From assembly GCA_016199245.1 (NCBI GenBank), contig JACQHC010000020.1:1-37237 (forward strand): DNA of 37,237 nt, in the 5' to 3' direction. This DNA is from Gemmatimonadota bacterium. Lineage in GTDB: Bacteria; Gemmatimonadota; Gemmatimonadetes; Gemmatimonadales; GWC2-71-9. Positions 15,939 to 23,416 of the stretch are shown in pieces. The translations under genes were made by a program, and so were the position numbers. The notes beneath the pieces were generated by a model. It was not told where the DNA came from. It saw only the letters and a program-made list of their open reading frames with translations, and made no database searches. Within the stretch, counting starts at the first letter, position 1. Each line of letters begins with the position of its first letter.

Positions 15939-16943
15939 ATGAGCACCGTGCGGGTCGGGCTCGTGGGCACCGGAGCGATCGCGCAGGTCGCGCACCTCCC
16001 GGTGCTGTCGCGCATGAAGGACGTCGAGCTCGTCGGCGTGTGCGACAGCGACTTCGCCAAGGCGCGCACCATCGCAGCCCGGTTTCAAGTGGCGGATGTG
16101 TACGAGGACATCGAAGACCTGCTGCGGGACGGCCGGCCGGATGCCGTGGCGATTTGCACGCCGAATCACCTGCACGAGGTCCACGTCGAGACCGCGCTGT
16201 CAGCCGGCGCGCACGTGCTGTGCGAGCGGCCGCTGGCCTTGTCCGTCGAAGGGGTGCAGCGCGTGATCGCCATCCGCCAGCGGACCGGCCGCGCCGTCAT
16301 GGTGGGGATGAACCACCGATTCCGCGGCGACGTCCAGGCCGTGCGCGGGTTCGTACGGAACGGTGGAATCGGGACGCTGCGGACCGTTCGCTGCGGTTGG
16401 TACACGTTCCGGCCCACGGGGCAGATCTCCGGCTGGCGGCAGCAGCGGGTGCGGGCCGGCGGCGGCGCGATGCTGGACCTGGGTCTGTCCGTGATCGACC
16501 TCGCCCTCTGGCTGGCGGGGTGCCCCACGCCTCGCAGGGTCTCGGCGGTGCTGCACCGTGCCGGCGACGCGGAGCTCGAGGATGCGGGCGCCGCCATGAT
16601 CGTGTGCGAGGGCGGCATTTCCATCTTCGTGGACGTCGCGCGGGACTTCGTCGGCGACGCCGAGCGCCTGTGGCTCGATCTCCTGGGCAAGACGGGCTCC
16701 GCCTCGATCAACCCGCTGCGGCTCTACCAGGAAGCGCGCGGGACGCCGTCCAACGTGACGCCTGCGGGCGCCTCCGGACGGGAAGATGCGTTCACGGCGT
16801 CCTATCGGGCCGAATGGGCCCATTTCCTCGCGATCGCGCGCGGTCAGCTGGAGGCGCCCGACCTCTCCGACCAGCTCCTGTTGCACCGCGCGCTCGAGGC
16901 GGTGTACCGCTCGGCGGACCAGGGCCGCGACGTCGCCCCGTGA
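15939..16943 (+). CDS. Gfo/Idh/MocA-family oxidoreductase
   Basis: A 334-residue NAD(P)-dependent dehydrogenase of unknown sugar-like substrate. The Rossmann fold opens the protein (VRVGLVGTGAIAQVAHLP, with GxGxxA), the strand AVAICTPNHLHEVHV follows, and the C-terminal domain contains GGGAMLDLGLSVIDLALWL. The conserved EKP motif is ERP here (CERPLAL, about 94-100), so the usual active-site lysine is arginine. That occurs in some members but may mean altered chemistry. The position between an envelope enzyme gene and lnt might suggest envelope sugar metabolism, but this is only context. Its TGA overlaps the GTG of lnt. Confidence 0.9.
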   Translation: MSTVRVGLVGTGAIAQVAHLPVLSRMKDVELVGVCDSDFAKARTIAARFQVADVYEDIEDLLRDGRPDAVAICTPNHLHEVHVETALSAGAHVLCERPLALSVEGVQRVIAIRQRTGRAVMVGMNHRFRGDVQAVRGFVRNGGIGTLRTVRCGWYTFRPTGQISGWRQQRVRAGGGAMLDLGLSVIDLALWLAGCPTPRRVSAVLHRAGDAELEDAGAAMIVCEGGISIFVDVARDFVGDAERLWLDLLGKTGSASINPLRLYQEARGTPSNVTPAGASGREDAFTASYRAEWAHFLAIARGQLEAPDLSDQLLLHRALEAVYRSADQGRDVAP

Positions 16944-18475
16944 GGGCTCTGGCCCTGCCGCGCGGCGATCGGTGGCTGATCGTCGCCGGCGCCGGTCTCA
17001 CTATCCTGGCGTACCCGCCGTTCCATCTGCTCTTTCCGTCGTTCACGTGTCTGGTGCCGGCGGTGTTGCTCATCGTCCGCGGCGGCGAGGATCCGTTGCC
17101 GCTCCGGCGGCAGCTCGTGCAGGGCTGGTGGTTCGGGCTCGCGTCCCACGGCCTGGTCCTGTACTGGATAATCGTGGCGCTGTGGCACTTCACGCCGCTG
17201 TCCGCCGCGGGCTATGCCGCCACGATTCTCATTCTCGCTCTGTGGACGGCCCTGTTGTTTGCGGCGACGGGCTGGGTGGGCCGGCGGCTTGGAGTCGGGC
17301 CGCTGATCGCGTTTCCGGTGATGTGGACGGCCGTCGAGTGGGCCATCGGGCACCAGGGCGATATCCGCTTCCCGTGGCTTGGCATCGGTTCCTCGCTGAC
17401 GGGATTCCCGGTCCTGGTGCAGATCGCGGAGGTCATCGGCGCGCGCGGGGTAACGCTCGCTTTGGCGGTGGCCAACGCGGCGCTGGCGCTCGCCTGGCTC
17501 CAGCGGCGCGATCGACGCCGGGCAGCCGCGCTGGCGGGGGGAGTCGCGGCCGGCATCGCCCTTGCAGCCTGCTACGGCCTGGTCCGAATGCGGATCATCG
17601 AGACCCGGTCGCTGGGAACGGTCGCCGCGATCCAGCCTGCCGTGGGGTTCCAAGAGAAGTGGGACGCCAGGCTGCGGGATTCGATCGTGAACGGCTTGTT
17701 CGATCTGTCCGAGCAAACGCTGCGCGAGTCTGATCCGGACCTCGTGCTGTGGCCGGAGGCCGCGTTGCCGCACGCACTGGATTATTTCCCCGCGTGGGGG
17801 AAACGGCTCGCAGAGCACGCACGGGGCGGACGGGTACCGCTCGTAGTCGGGGGTGTTGACGTCCGCACGCATCCCGATGGCTCGCCGGAGTTCTTCAACG
17901 CGGCGTTCGTGTTCGACAGCGCGGGGCAGCGGAACGCCGTCCCCTATCACAAGAGATACCTCGTGCCCATCGTCGAGCGGGTGCCGTTCGTCAACCCGCG
18001 CTGGTTCTCCGCGCTCCGCTGGTTCGGCGCATTCGGTGTGGGCCCGGTCGGCACCGTGTACCAGGTACCGATGGGCCGGTTCGGCATCCTGATCTGCTAC
18101 GAGTCCGCATTCGAGGATCTCTCGCGGCGATATCGGCGGGAGGGGGCGGACTTCGTGGTCAACATCACGAACGACGCCTGGTTCGGGAACACGGCGGCAC
18201 CGTACCAGCACGCGGCGCACCTCGTCATGCGGGCCATCGAGAATCGAGTGGGAATCGCCCGCGCGGCCAACACCGGCATTTCCGAATTCGTGGATCCCTT
18301 CGGGCGGGAGCATGATCGCACGCGACTCGGGGACCGGACGCTCGTCGTCGGTCAGGTGCGGACGAGCGACGTGCGGACGTTCTATACGCGCGTCGGCGAT
18401 TGGGTGGGCACGCTCACGGTGGCGACGGCGCTGCTCCTGCTCGGGGCGGCCTGGTGGCGGCGGCCGCGTCCGTGA
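16940..18475 (+). CDS. lnt: Apolipoprotein N-acyltransferase
   Basis: Lnt adds the third acyl chain to lipoproteins in the outer leaflet of the inner membrane. The 511 residues have about seven hydrophobic helices in the first 215 and one at the end (490-506), around a periplasmic nitrilase-like domain. The catalytic triad is intact: Glu273 (WPEAALP), Lys338 (YHKRYLVPIVE) and Cys386 (LICYESAF). These match Glu267, Lys335 and Cys387 of E. coli. NITNDAWFGNTAAPYQH is also typical. The start is the GTG overlapping the previous stop. Its presence argues for a diderm cell with outer-membrane lipoproteins. Confidence 0.95.
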   Translation: MRALALPRGDRWLIVAGAGLTILAYPPFHLLFPSFTCLVPAVLLIVRGGEDPLPLRRQLVQGWWFGLASHGLVLYWIIVALWHFTPLSAAGYAATILILALWTALLFAATGWVGRRLGVGPLIAFPVMWTAVEWAIGHQGDIRFPWLGIGSSLTGFPVLVQIAEVIGARGVTLALAVANAALALAWLQRRDRRRAAALAGGVAAGIALAACYGLVRMRIIETRSLGTVAAIQPAVGFQEKWDARLRDSIVNGLFDLSEQTLRESDPDLVLWPEAALPHALDYFPAWGKRLAEHARGGRVPLVVGGVDVRTHPDGSPEFFNAAFVFDSAGQRNAVPYHKRYLVPIVERVPFVNPRWFSALRWFGAFGVGPVGTVYQVPMGRFGILICYESAFEDLSRRYRREGADFVVNITNDAWFGNTAAPYQHAAHLVMRAIENRVGIARAANTGISEFVDPFGREHDRTRLGDRTLVVGQVRTSDVRTFYTRVGDWVGTLTVATALLLLGAAWWRRPRP

Positions 18476-20400
18476 GAATCGGCATCGACGTCGGCGGGAC
18501 GTTCACGGATCTGGTGGTCCTCGACGCTGACGGCGCCGTGCGCGTAACCAAGGTGCGCACCACGCCGGATGATCCCGCGCGCGGGCTGTGGCAGGCCGTG
18601 GCCGCGCTCGGGCAGGAGGTGGGGCAGGCCGCGGCGTCGCTGGTGCACGGCACCACCGTGGCGACCAACGCGCTGCTCGAGCGTCGAGGCGGCCGCGTCG
18701 CCCTGCTCGCCACCGCCGGGTTCGAGGACCTGCTCTGGCTCAGGCGGCAGGATCGCGCGGCGTTGTACGACCTGGCGCGCGACCATCCGCCACCGCTCGT
18801 CGAGCGCGGTGCGGTGATCGGTGTGGCGGAGCGGGTCGGGGCGGCGGGTGTGGTGACCCCGCTCTCGGACGCCGAGATCGCGCGCGTCGTCGAGGCAACG
18901 GCGCGCCTGGCGCCCGACGCGGTTTGCGTGGCGTTGCTGTTCAGCTTCGCGCATCCCGAGCACGAGCGCCGCCTCGCGCAAGCGCTGCGGCACGCGTTGC
19001 CGCGGTGCCCCGTAGTGGCGAGCCACGAGGTCCTGCCTGTGTTCCGGGAGTACGAGCGCACCAGCACGGCGACAGTGGAGGCCTATCTCCGGCCGCTCGT
19101 GAGTCAGTACCTCGAGCGGATCGGCGGCGAGACTGCCCGCCATGGATTTGGTGAATTCCGCGTGATGGCCTCGAACGGCGGAACGCTGTCCGCCGCGCAG
19201 GCCGGGGTTCGAGCCGCGTCGCTCGCGCTGTCGGGGCCCGTGGGTGGGGTCGAGGGAGCGCGGCTCGCCGCCGCCCAGGTCGGCGCCCGGAACCTGCTCA
19301 CGCTCGACATGGGCGGGACGAGCGCCGACGCGAGCGTCGTGCTCGACGGTGAGCCCCTCGTCCAGTCGGCAGGGGCGGTTGGTGGCGTTCCGCTCGCGCT
19401 TCCCCACGTCGTGATCGAAACGGTGGGCGCGGGGGGCGGAAGCATTGCGTGGGTAGACACAGGCGGCGCGCTGCGCGTGGGGCCGCGGAGCGCCGGCGCG
19501 ATGCCGGGCCCCGCCTGCTACGGATTGGGCGGCGAGGATGCGACGGTGACAGATGCCGCGCTGGTGCTCGGTTGGCTCGATCCCGCCCATCCGCTCGCCG
19601 CCGATCTCGTTCTCGACCCCGAGCGGGCGCGCCGCGCCGTGGAGCGTGTGGGGCGGGCTGCCGGGCTCGACGTCCTCGCCTGTGCCGAGGGCATCGTGGC
19701 GATCGTTACCGCCACGATGGTGCGGGCGCTGCGTGGCGTGAGCGTGGAGCGCGGCGTTGATCCCCGGGGGATGATGCTCGTCGCGTTCGGTGGAGCCGGC
19801 CCGCTGTTCGTATGTCGGCTGGCGGACAGCCTGGGCGTGCGCCGGGCCCTGATCCCGCCGCATGCGGGGGCCCTGTCCGCGCTCGGGCTCGGCACCGCCA
19901 AGGGCCGAGTGGAATACGCCGCGTCGCTGCACCGCCGGGCGGACGAGTTGGCGCCCGGGGCCATCGCGGCCGCGTTCGAGCCGCTCGAACGTGCGGCGCT
20001 CGCGGAGCTGCCGGGCGCGGCGATCTCGCGGATCGCCGAATGCCGGTACCCGGGGCAGGGCTATGAGGTGGCGGTGGGTGCCGCGGAGACGGCGGGCGCC
20101 ACGGCCGCGGCATTCCACACGGCGCATGAAGCGCGGTACGGTCACGCGGATCGGAATCGACCGGTGGAGCTGGTCAACATCCGTGTGGTGGCGACAGCCC
20201 TCGGCGTGGAGCCGAGCTTTGCCGCGCGCGGGACGGCCAGGCGGCCCACGGGGGGCCGAGCCCCGCTTGACGAACTGGCGCCGGGGACCGACCTCGAAGG
20301 TCCGGTGGTTCTGGACGGTCGCGACGCCACCGCGCGAGTCGAGGCAGGGTGGAGGGGGCGTGTTCACGCCACAGGGGCTATCTGCCTGGAGCGTGCGTGA
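18472..20400 (+). CDS. hyuA: Hydantoinase/oxoprolinase family protein, A subunit
   Basis: 642 residues of the HyuA / 5-oxoprolinase N-terminal-half family, whose members use ATP to open cyclic amides such as 5-oxoproline or hydantoins. Marks are IGIDVGGTFTDLVV (3-16) and HGTTVATNALLER for nucleotide binding, FREYERTSTATVEAYL, TLDMGGTSADASVV and VAFGGAGPLFVCRLA. The start is the GTG overlapping the lnt stop; this places the nucleotide-binding motif right at the N-terminus as expected. The B subunit follows with another GTGA overlap. The substrate (5-oxoproline, N-methylhydantoin, acetone-type carboxylation) cannot be told from sequence. Confidence 0.93.
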   Translation: MRIGIDVGGTFTDLVVLDADGAVRVTKVRTTPDDPARGLWQAVAALGQEVGQAAASLVHGTTVATNALLERRGGRVALLATAGFEDLLWLRRQDRAALYDLARDHPPPLVERGAVIGVAERVGAAGVVTPLSDAEIARVVEATARLAPDAVCVALLFSFAHPEHERRLAQALRHALPRCPVVASHEVLPVFREYERTSTATVEAYLRPLVSQYLERIGGETARHGFGEFRVMASNGGTLSAAQAGVRAASLALSGPVGGVEGARLAAAQVGARNLLTLDMGGTSADASVVLDGEPLVQSAGAVGGVPLALPHVVIETVGAGGGSIAWVDTGGALRVGPRSAGAMPGPACYGLGGEDATVTDAALVLGWLDPAHPLAADLVLDPERARRAVERVGRAAGLDVLACAEGIVAIVTATMVRALRGVSVERGVDPRGMMLVAFGGAGPLFVCRLADSLGVRRALIPPHAGALSALGLGTAKGRVEYAASLHRRADELAPGAIAAAFEPLERAALAELPGAAISRIAECRYPGQGYEVAVGAAETAGATAAAFHTAHEARYGHADRNRPVELVNIRVVATALGVEPSFAARGTARRPTGGRAPLDELAPGTDLEGPVVLDGRDATARVEAGWRGRVHATGAICLERA

Positions 20401-21935
20401 CGCTCGACGCCGTGGGGCTCGAGGTCATGGCGCACGCGTTCGCCGGCGTGGCCGAAGAGATGGGAGCCGTGCTCGTCGCCAGCGCGGTGTCGCCCAACAT
20501 CCGCGAGCGCCGGGACTCCTCGGCTGCCCTGTTCAACGCTGCGGGTGAGATGGTGGCGCAGGCGGCGCACATCCCCGTGCATCTCGGCGCCATGCCGGAT
20601 GCCGTGGCGGCCGTGCGCGCCATGAGCCCGGATCCCGGCGACACCTACCTCCTCAACGATCCGTTCACCGGCGGCACGCACCTGCCGGACCTCACGCTGG
20701 TCCACGCGGTGGAGCTGAACGGCGCCGTGGCGGGATACACGGTGGTGCGCGCGCACCACTCCGATGTGGGCGGTGCCCGGCCCGGCTCCATGCCGCCCGA
20801 CTCCTCGGAGATCTTCCAGGAGGGGCTGGTGATTCCTCCCGTCCGGTGGGCCGTTGCGGGTCGTGTCGTTCGGGACGTGGAGCGGCTGCTGCTCGCCAAC
20901 GTCCGCACGCCCGACATGCGGCGCCACGATCTGGCGGCGCAGCTCGCTGCCTGCGAGCGCGGGGCGTTGCGCTACCGCGAGCTGGTGGCGCGCCACGGCG
21001 CGGCCTACGTGACGGGCGCCGCCCGGGATCTCATGGACTACGCCGAACGCCGCGTGCGCGCGGCGGTGCGCGAGCGGGCCCGGCCGGGGACGTACCGGGC
21101 GGTCGACTGGCTCGAGGGAGACGGCATCGAGGATCGTGACCTGGCGATTCGCGTGGCGGTGATCGTATCGCCTGAGGGCCACCTGACGTGCGACTTCACG
21201 GGCACGGACCCCGCCGCGCGCGGCAACGTGAACTGTCCCCTCTCGGTGACGCGGTCCGCGGCGCTGTTCGTGTTGCGCTGCCTGGGTGACGAGGACCTAC
21301 CTACCAACGGGGGGTTGCAGCGGGCGGTCACGGTCGTGGCGCCCGCCGGGTGTATCGTGAACGCCTTGCCGCCCCGCGCCGTGGCCAGTGGGAACGTGGA
21401 AACGTCGCAACGCATCACCGATCTCCTGTTTGCCGCGCTGGGTGAAGCCGCCGCGGTGCCGGCGCAGGGGCAGGGCACGATGAACAATGTCGTGTTGGGT
21501 GGTGAGGGGTGGACGTACTACGAGACGCTGGGCGGCGGCCAGGGCGCCTCCCCGGAGGTCGATGGCCCGTCCGGAGTGCACGTCGGCATGTCGAACACCC
21601 GAAACACGCCGGTCGAAGTGCTCGAAATGGAGTTGCCCGTGCGCCTCCGCACCTACGCGCTGCGGCGCGACAGCGGCGGACGGGGCTGGCGGCGCGGCGG
21701 GGACGGAGTGGTACGTGAGTACGAAGCGTTACAGCCGATGGAAGTCAGCCTGCTGAGTGAGCGCCGGCGCCACGCGCCGCGGGGCGCGGCGGGCGGAGGA
21801 AACGGCTCCCCGGGGTCGAACTCCGTGAACGGGAGACCCGTCGGCGGCCGGATCGCTAGGCGTTTGGAGCCCGGGGACCTGCTGCGCGTCGAGACGCCGG
21901 GCGGCGGCGGGTACGGCGCCCCGGTGAGGGGGTAG
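20397..21935 (+). CDS. hyuB: Hydantoinase/oxoprolinase family protein, B subunit
   Basis: 512 residues of the HyuB / 5-oxoprolinase C-terminal-half family, partner of the preceding subunit. Typical stretches are SPNIRERRDSSAALFNAAGE, YLLNDPFTGGTHLPDLTLV, VRAHHSDVGGARPGSMPP, NVRTPDMRRHDLAAQLAA and the glycine-rich ending VETPGGGGYGAP. The ending shows that the stop at 21935 is genuine. The start GTG overlaps the hyuA stop. The last 80 bases overlap, tail to tail, the 3' end of the lysine aminotransferase gene on the other strand. Confidence 0.93.
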   Translation: MTLDAVGLEVMAHAFAGVAEEMGAVLVASAVSPNIRERRDSSAALFNAAGEMVAQAAHIPVHLGAMPDAVAAVRAMSPDPGDTYLLNDPFTGGTHLPDLTLVHAVELNGAVAGYTVVRAHHSDVGGARPGSMPPDSSEIFQEGLVIPPVRWAVAGRVVRDVERLLLANVRTPDMRRHDLAAQLAACERGALRYRELVARHGAAYVTGAARDLMDYAERRVRAAVRERARPGTYRAVDWLEGDGIEDRDLAIRVAVIVSPEGHLTCDFTGTDPAARGNVNCPLSVTRSAALFVLRCLGDEDLPTNGGLQRAVTVVAPAGCIVNALPPRAVASGNVETSQRITDLLFAALGEAAAVPAQGQGTMNNVVLGGEGWTYYETLGGGQGASPEVDGPSGVHVGMSNTRNTPVEVLEMELPVRLRTYALRRDSGGRGWRRGGDGVVREYEALQPMEVSLLSERRRHAPRGAAGGGNGSPGSNSVNGRPVGGRIARRLEPGDLLRVETPGGGGYGAPVRG

Positions 21936-23265
21936 TTCCGGCCGCTGGACGGCGCGGCTTCTTCACCAGCACCCGCTGGAGAATCTCGAGCGCCCGTTCC
22001 ACCTCTTTGTCCCCGAAGATCAGCGCCGGGCGGAACCGGATGGAACGCGTGCCGCACGTGAGGCACGCGAGCCCCTCGCGCCACAACTCGAGCCGAACGG
22101 CGTCCCGCCGCTCCCTGCTGGGCAGGTCGATCGCGAGCATGAAGCCCCGCCCGCGCGGGTTCGTCACGTCCGGCGTTTGTCCGGCCAGGGCTTCGAGCCC
22201 GTGGCGGAACAATGTGCCGACGCGCGCGGCGTTGTGCACCAGTCGATCCTCGGCCATCACCTCCAGGTACCCGGCGCAACGCACCATGTCCACCAGGTTC
22301 CCGCCCCAGGTCGAATTGAGGCGGGAGGAGACGCGGAAGACGTTGCGCTCGACGTCGTCAATGCGACCAGTGCTCATGATCCCGCACACCTGCGTCTTCT
22401 TGCCGAACGCGAGCAGATCCGGGACCACGCCGAGTTGCTGATAAGCCCACATCGTTCCCGTGGTGCCCATCCCGGTCTGCACTTCGTCGAAGATGAGGAG
22501 CGCCTCGTAGCCGTCGGCGTACTCGCGCAATCGCTTGAGGAAGTCGGCCCGGAAGTGGTTGTCGCCACCCTCTCCCTGGATCGGCTCGATCAGGATGGCG
22601 GCGATGCCATGTGGATCGCGGGCGAACGCCTGTTCGATCTCCTCGCACGCGCGACGCTCGGCCGCGGCCACGGCGCTCTCGTCCATGGGAAAGTGAATCG
22701 CGGGATGCGAGACGCGGGGCCACTCGAACGTCGGGAAGTCGGCGGTCTTGACGGGGTCCGTATTCGTGGTGGACAGCGCGTAACCCGTTCGGCCATGGAA
22801 GGCGTCCCGGAAGTGCAGGATCTTGTCCGCGCCGCCGCCGATACCGCGTGAGCGGTTTCGCTGGACCTTCCAGTCGAACGCGGCCTTCATCGCGTTCTCC
22901 ACGGCGACGCCCCCTCCCGCCACGAAGAACAGATGGCGGAACGGTTCGGGGACGGCGTGACGCCGGAACGATTCGACGAACGCGGCGTACTCGCGCGAGT
23001 AGACGTCGCTGTTCGCCGGGTTGGTGAGCGCCGCCACCATCAGGGAGTGCCGGAAAGCGGGGTCCGCGAGCTTGGGATGGTTGTGTCCCAGCGGCAGGGT
23101 CGCGAAACAGGTGTAACAGTCCAGGTACTCTTTTCCCTCCAGCGCGTCCACCATGTAGTTGTCGTACGACCGCTCCAGGTCGATCACGATGTGGAAACCG
23201 TCCGCCAGGATGCTCTCGCGGAGGATCGGGAAGACCCGCTCGGCGGGGACCGTGACCTGGGTCAT
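21856..23265 (-). CDS. lat: L-lysine 6-aminotransferase (PLP-dependent)
   Basis: A class-III PLP aminotransferase moving the epsilon-amino group of lysine to 2-oxoglutarate. The product is 2-aminoadipate 6-semialdehyde, in equilibrium with piperideine-6-carboxylate. The PLP lysine is Lys290 in LLAFGKKTQVCG, a stretch specific to the lysine 6-aminotransferases. Asp260 and Gln263 are in IFDEVQTGMG, and EPIQGEGGDNHFR is also typical. I chose the ATG at 23265, where conserved sequence begins (TQVTVPAERVFPILRE); the upstream extension looks non-coding. After VLVKK the last 34 or so residues are a Pro/Arg/Ala-rich tail encoded antisense to the end of hyuB, which suggests loss of an original stop. 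Its product would feed the ALDH7 enzyme at 10186-11754. Confidence 0.92.
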   Translation of the reverse strand: MTQVTVPAERVFPILRESILADGFHIVIDLERSYDNYMVDALEGKEYLDCYTCFATLPLGHNHPKLADPAFRHSLMVAALTNPANSDVYSREYAAFVESFRRHAVPEPFRHLFFVAGGGVAVENAMKAAFDWKVQRNRSRGIGGGADKILHFRDAFHGRTGYALSTTNTDPVKTADFPTFEWPRVSHPAIHFPMDESAVAAAERRACEEIEQAFARDPHGIAAILIEPIQGEGGDNHFRADFLKRLREYADGYEALLIFDEVQTGMGTTGTMWAYQQLGVVPDLLAFGKKTQVCGIMSTGRIDDVERNVFRVSSRLNSTWGGNLVDMVRCAGYLEVMAEDRLVHNAARVGTLFRHGLEALAGQTPDVTNPRGRGFMLAIDLPSRERRDAVRLELWREGLACLTCGTRSIRFRPALIFGDKEVERALEILQRVLVKKPRRPAAGTTPSPGRRTRRRPASRRAAGPRAPNA

Positions 23266-23374
23266 CGACAGCTCTGGATGCGTTCGACAGTAAGTTGCGG
23301 TGCGCGACGGTAAACGCCCGGTGAAAACGCCCTGAAAGTTATACCGGGACGCCGGTGGCGGCCGGGCGCGGGGG

Positions 23375-23410
23375 CAATTGCCAATTTCCAATTGTCAATT
23401 GTGAATTGAC
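23375..23410. terminator. AT-rich word element, CAATTG class, with perfect hairpin
   Basis: A block of CAATTG/AATTG words, strikingly AT-rich against its surroundings. It ends in the perfect hairpin GTCAATT-GTG-AATTGAC (23394-23410). On the minus strand it starts six bases after the stop of the HD-GYP gene, so it can close that operon. It also lies upstream of the lysine aminotransferase gene, whose promoter I could not identify. Confidence 0.5.
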
Positions 23411-23416
23411 ACTTGT

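Noticed and set aside
18382-20367. 661-codon open frame antisense to hyuA
   Set aside because: Rich in Arg, His and Pro with no family motif; it mirrors a gene with clear domains. Such frames are common opposite GC-rich genes.
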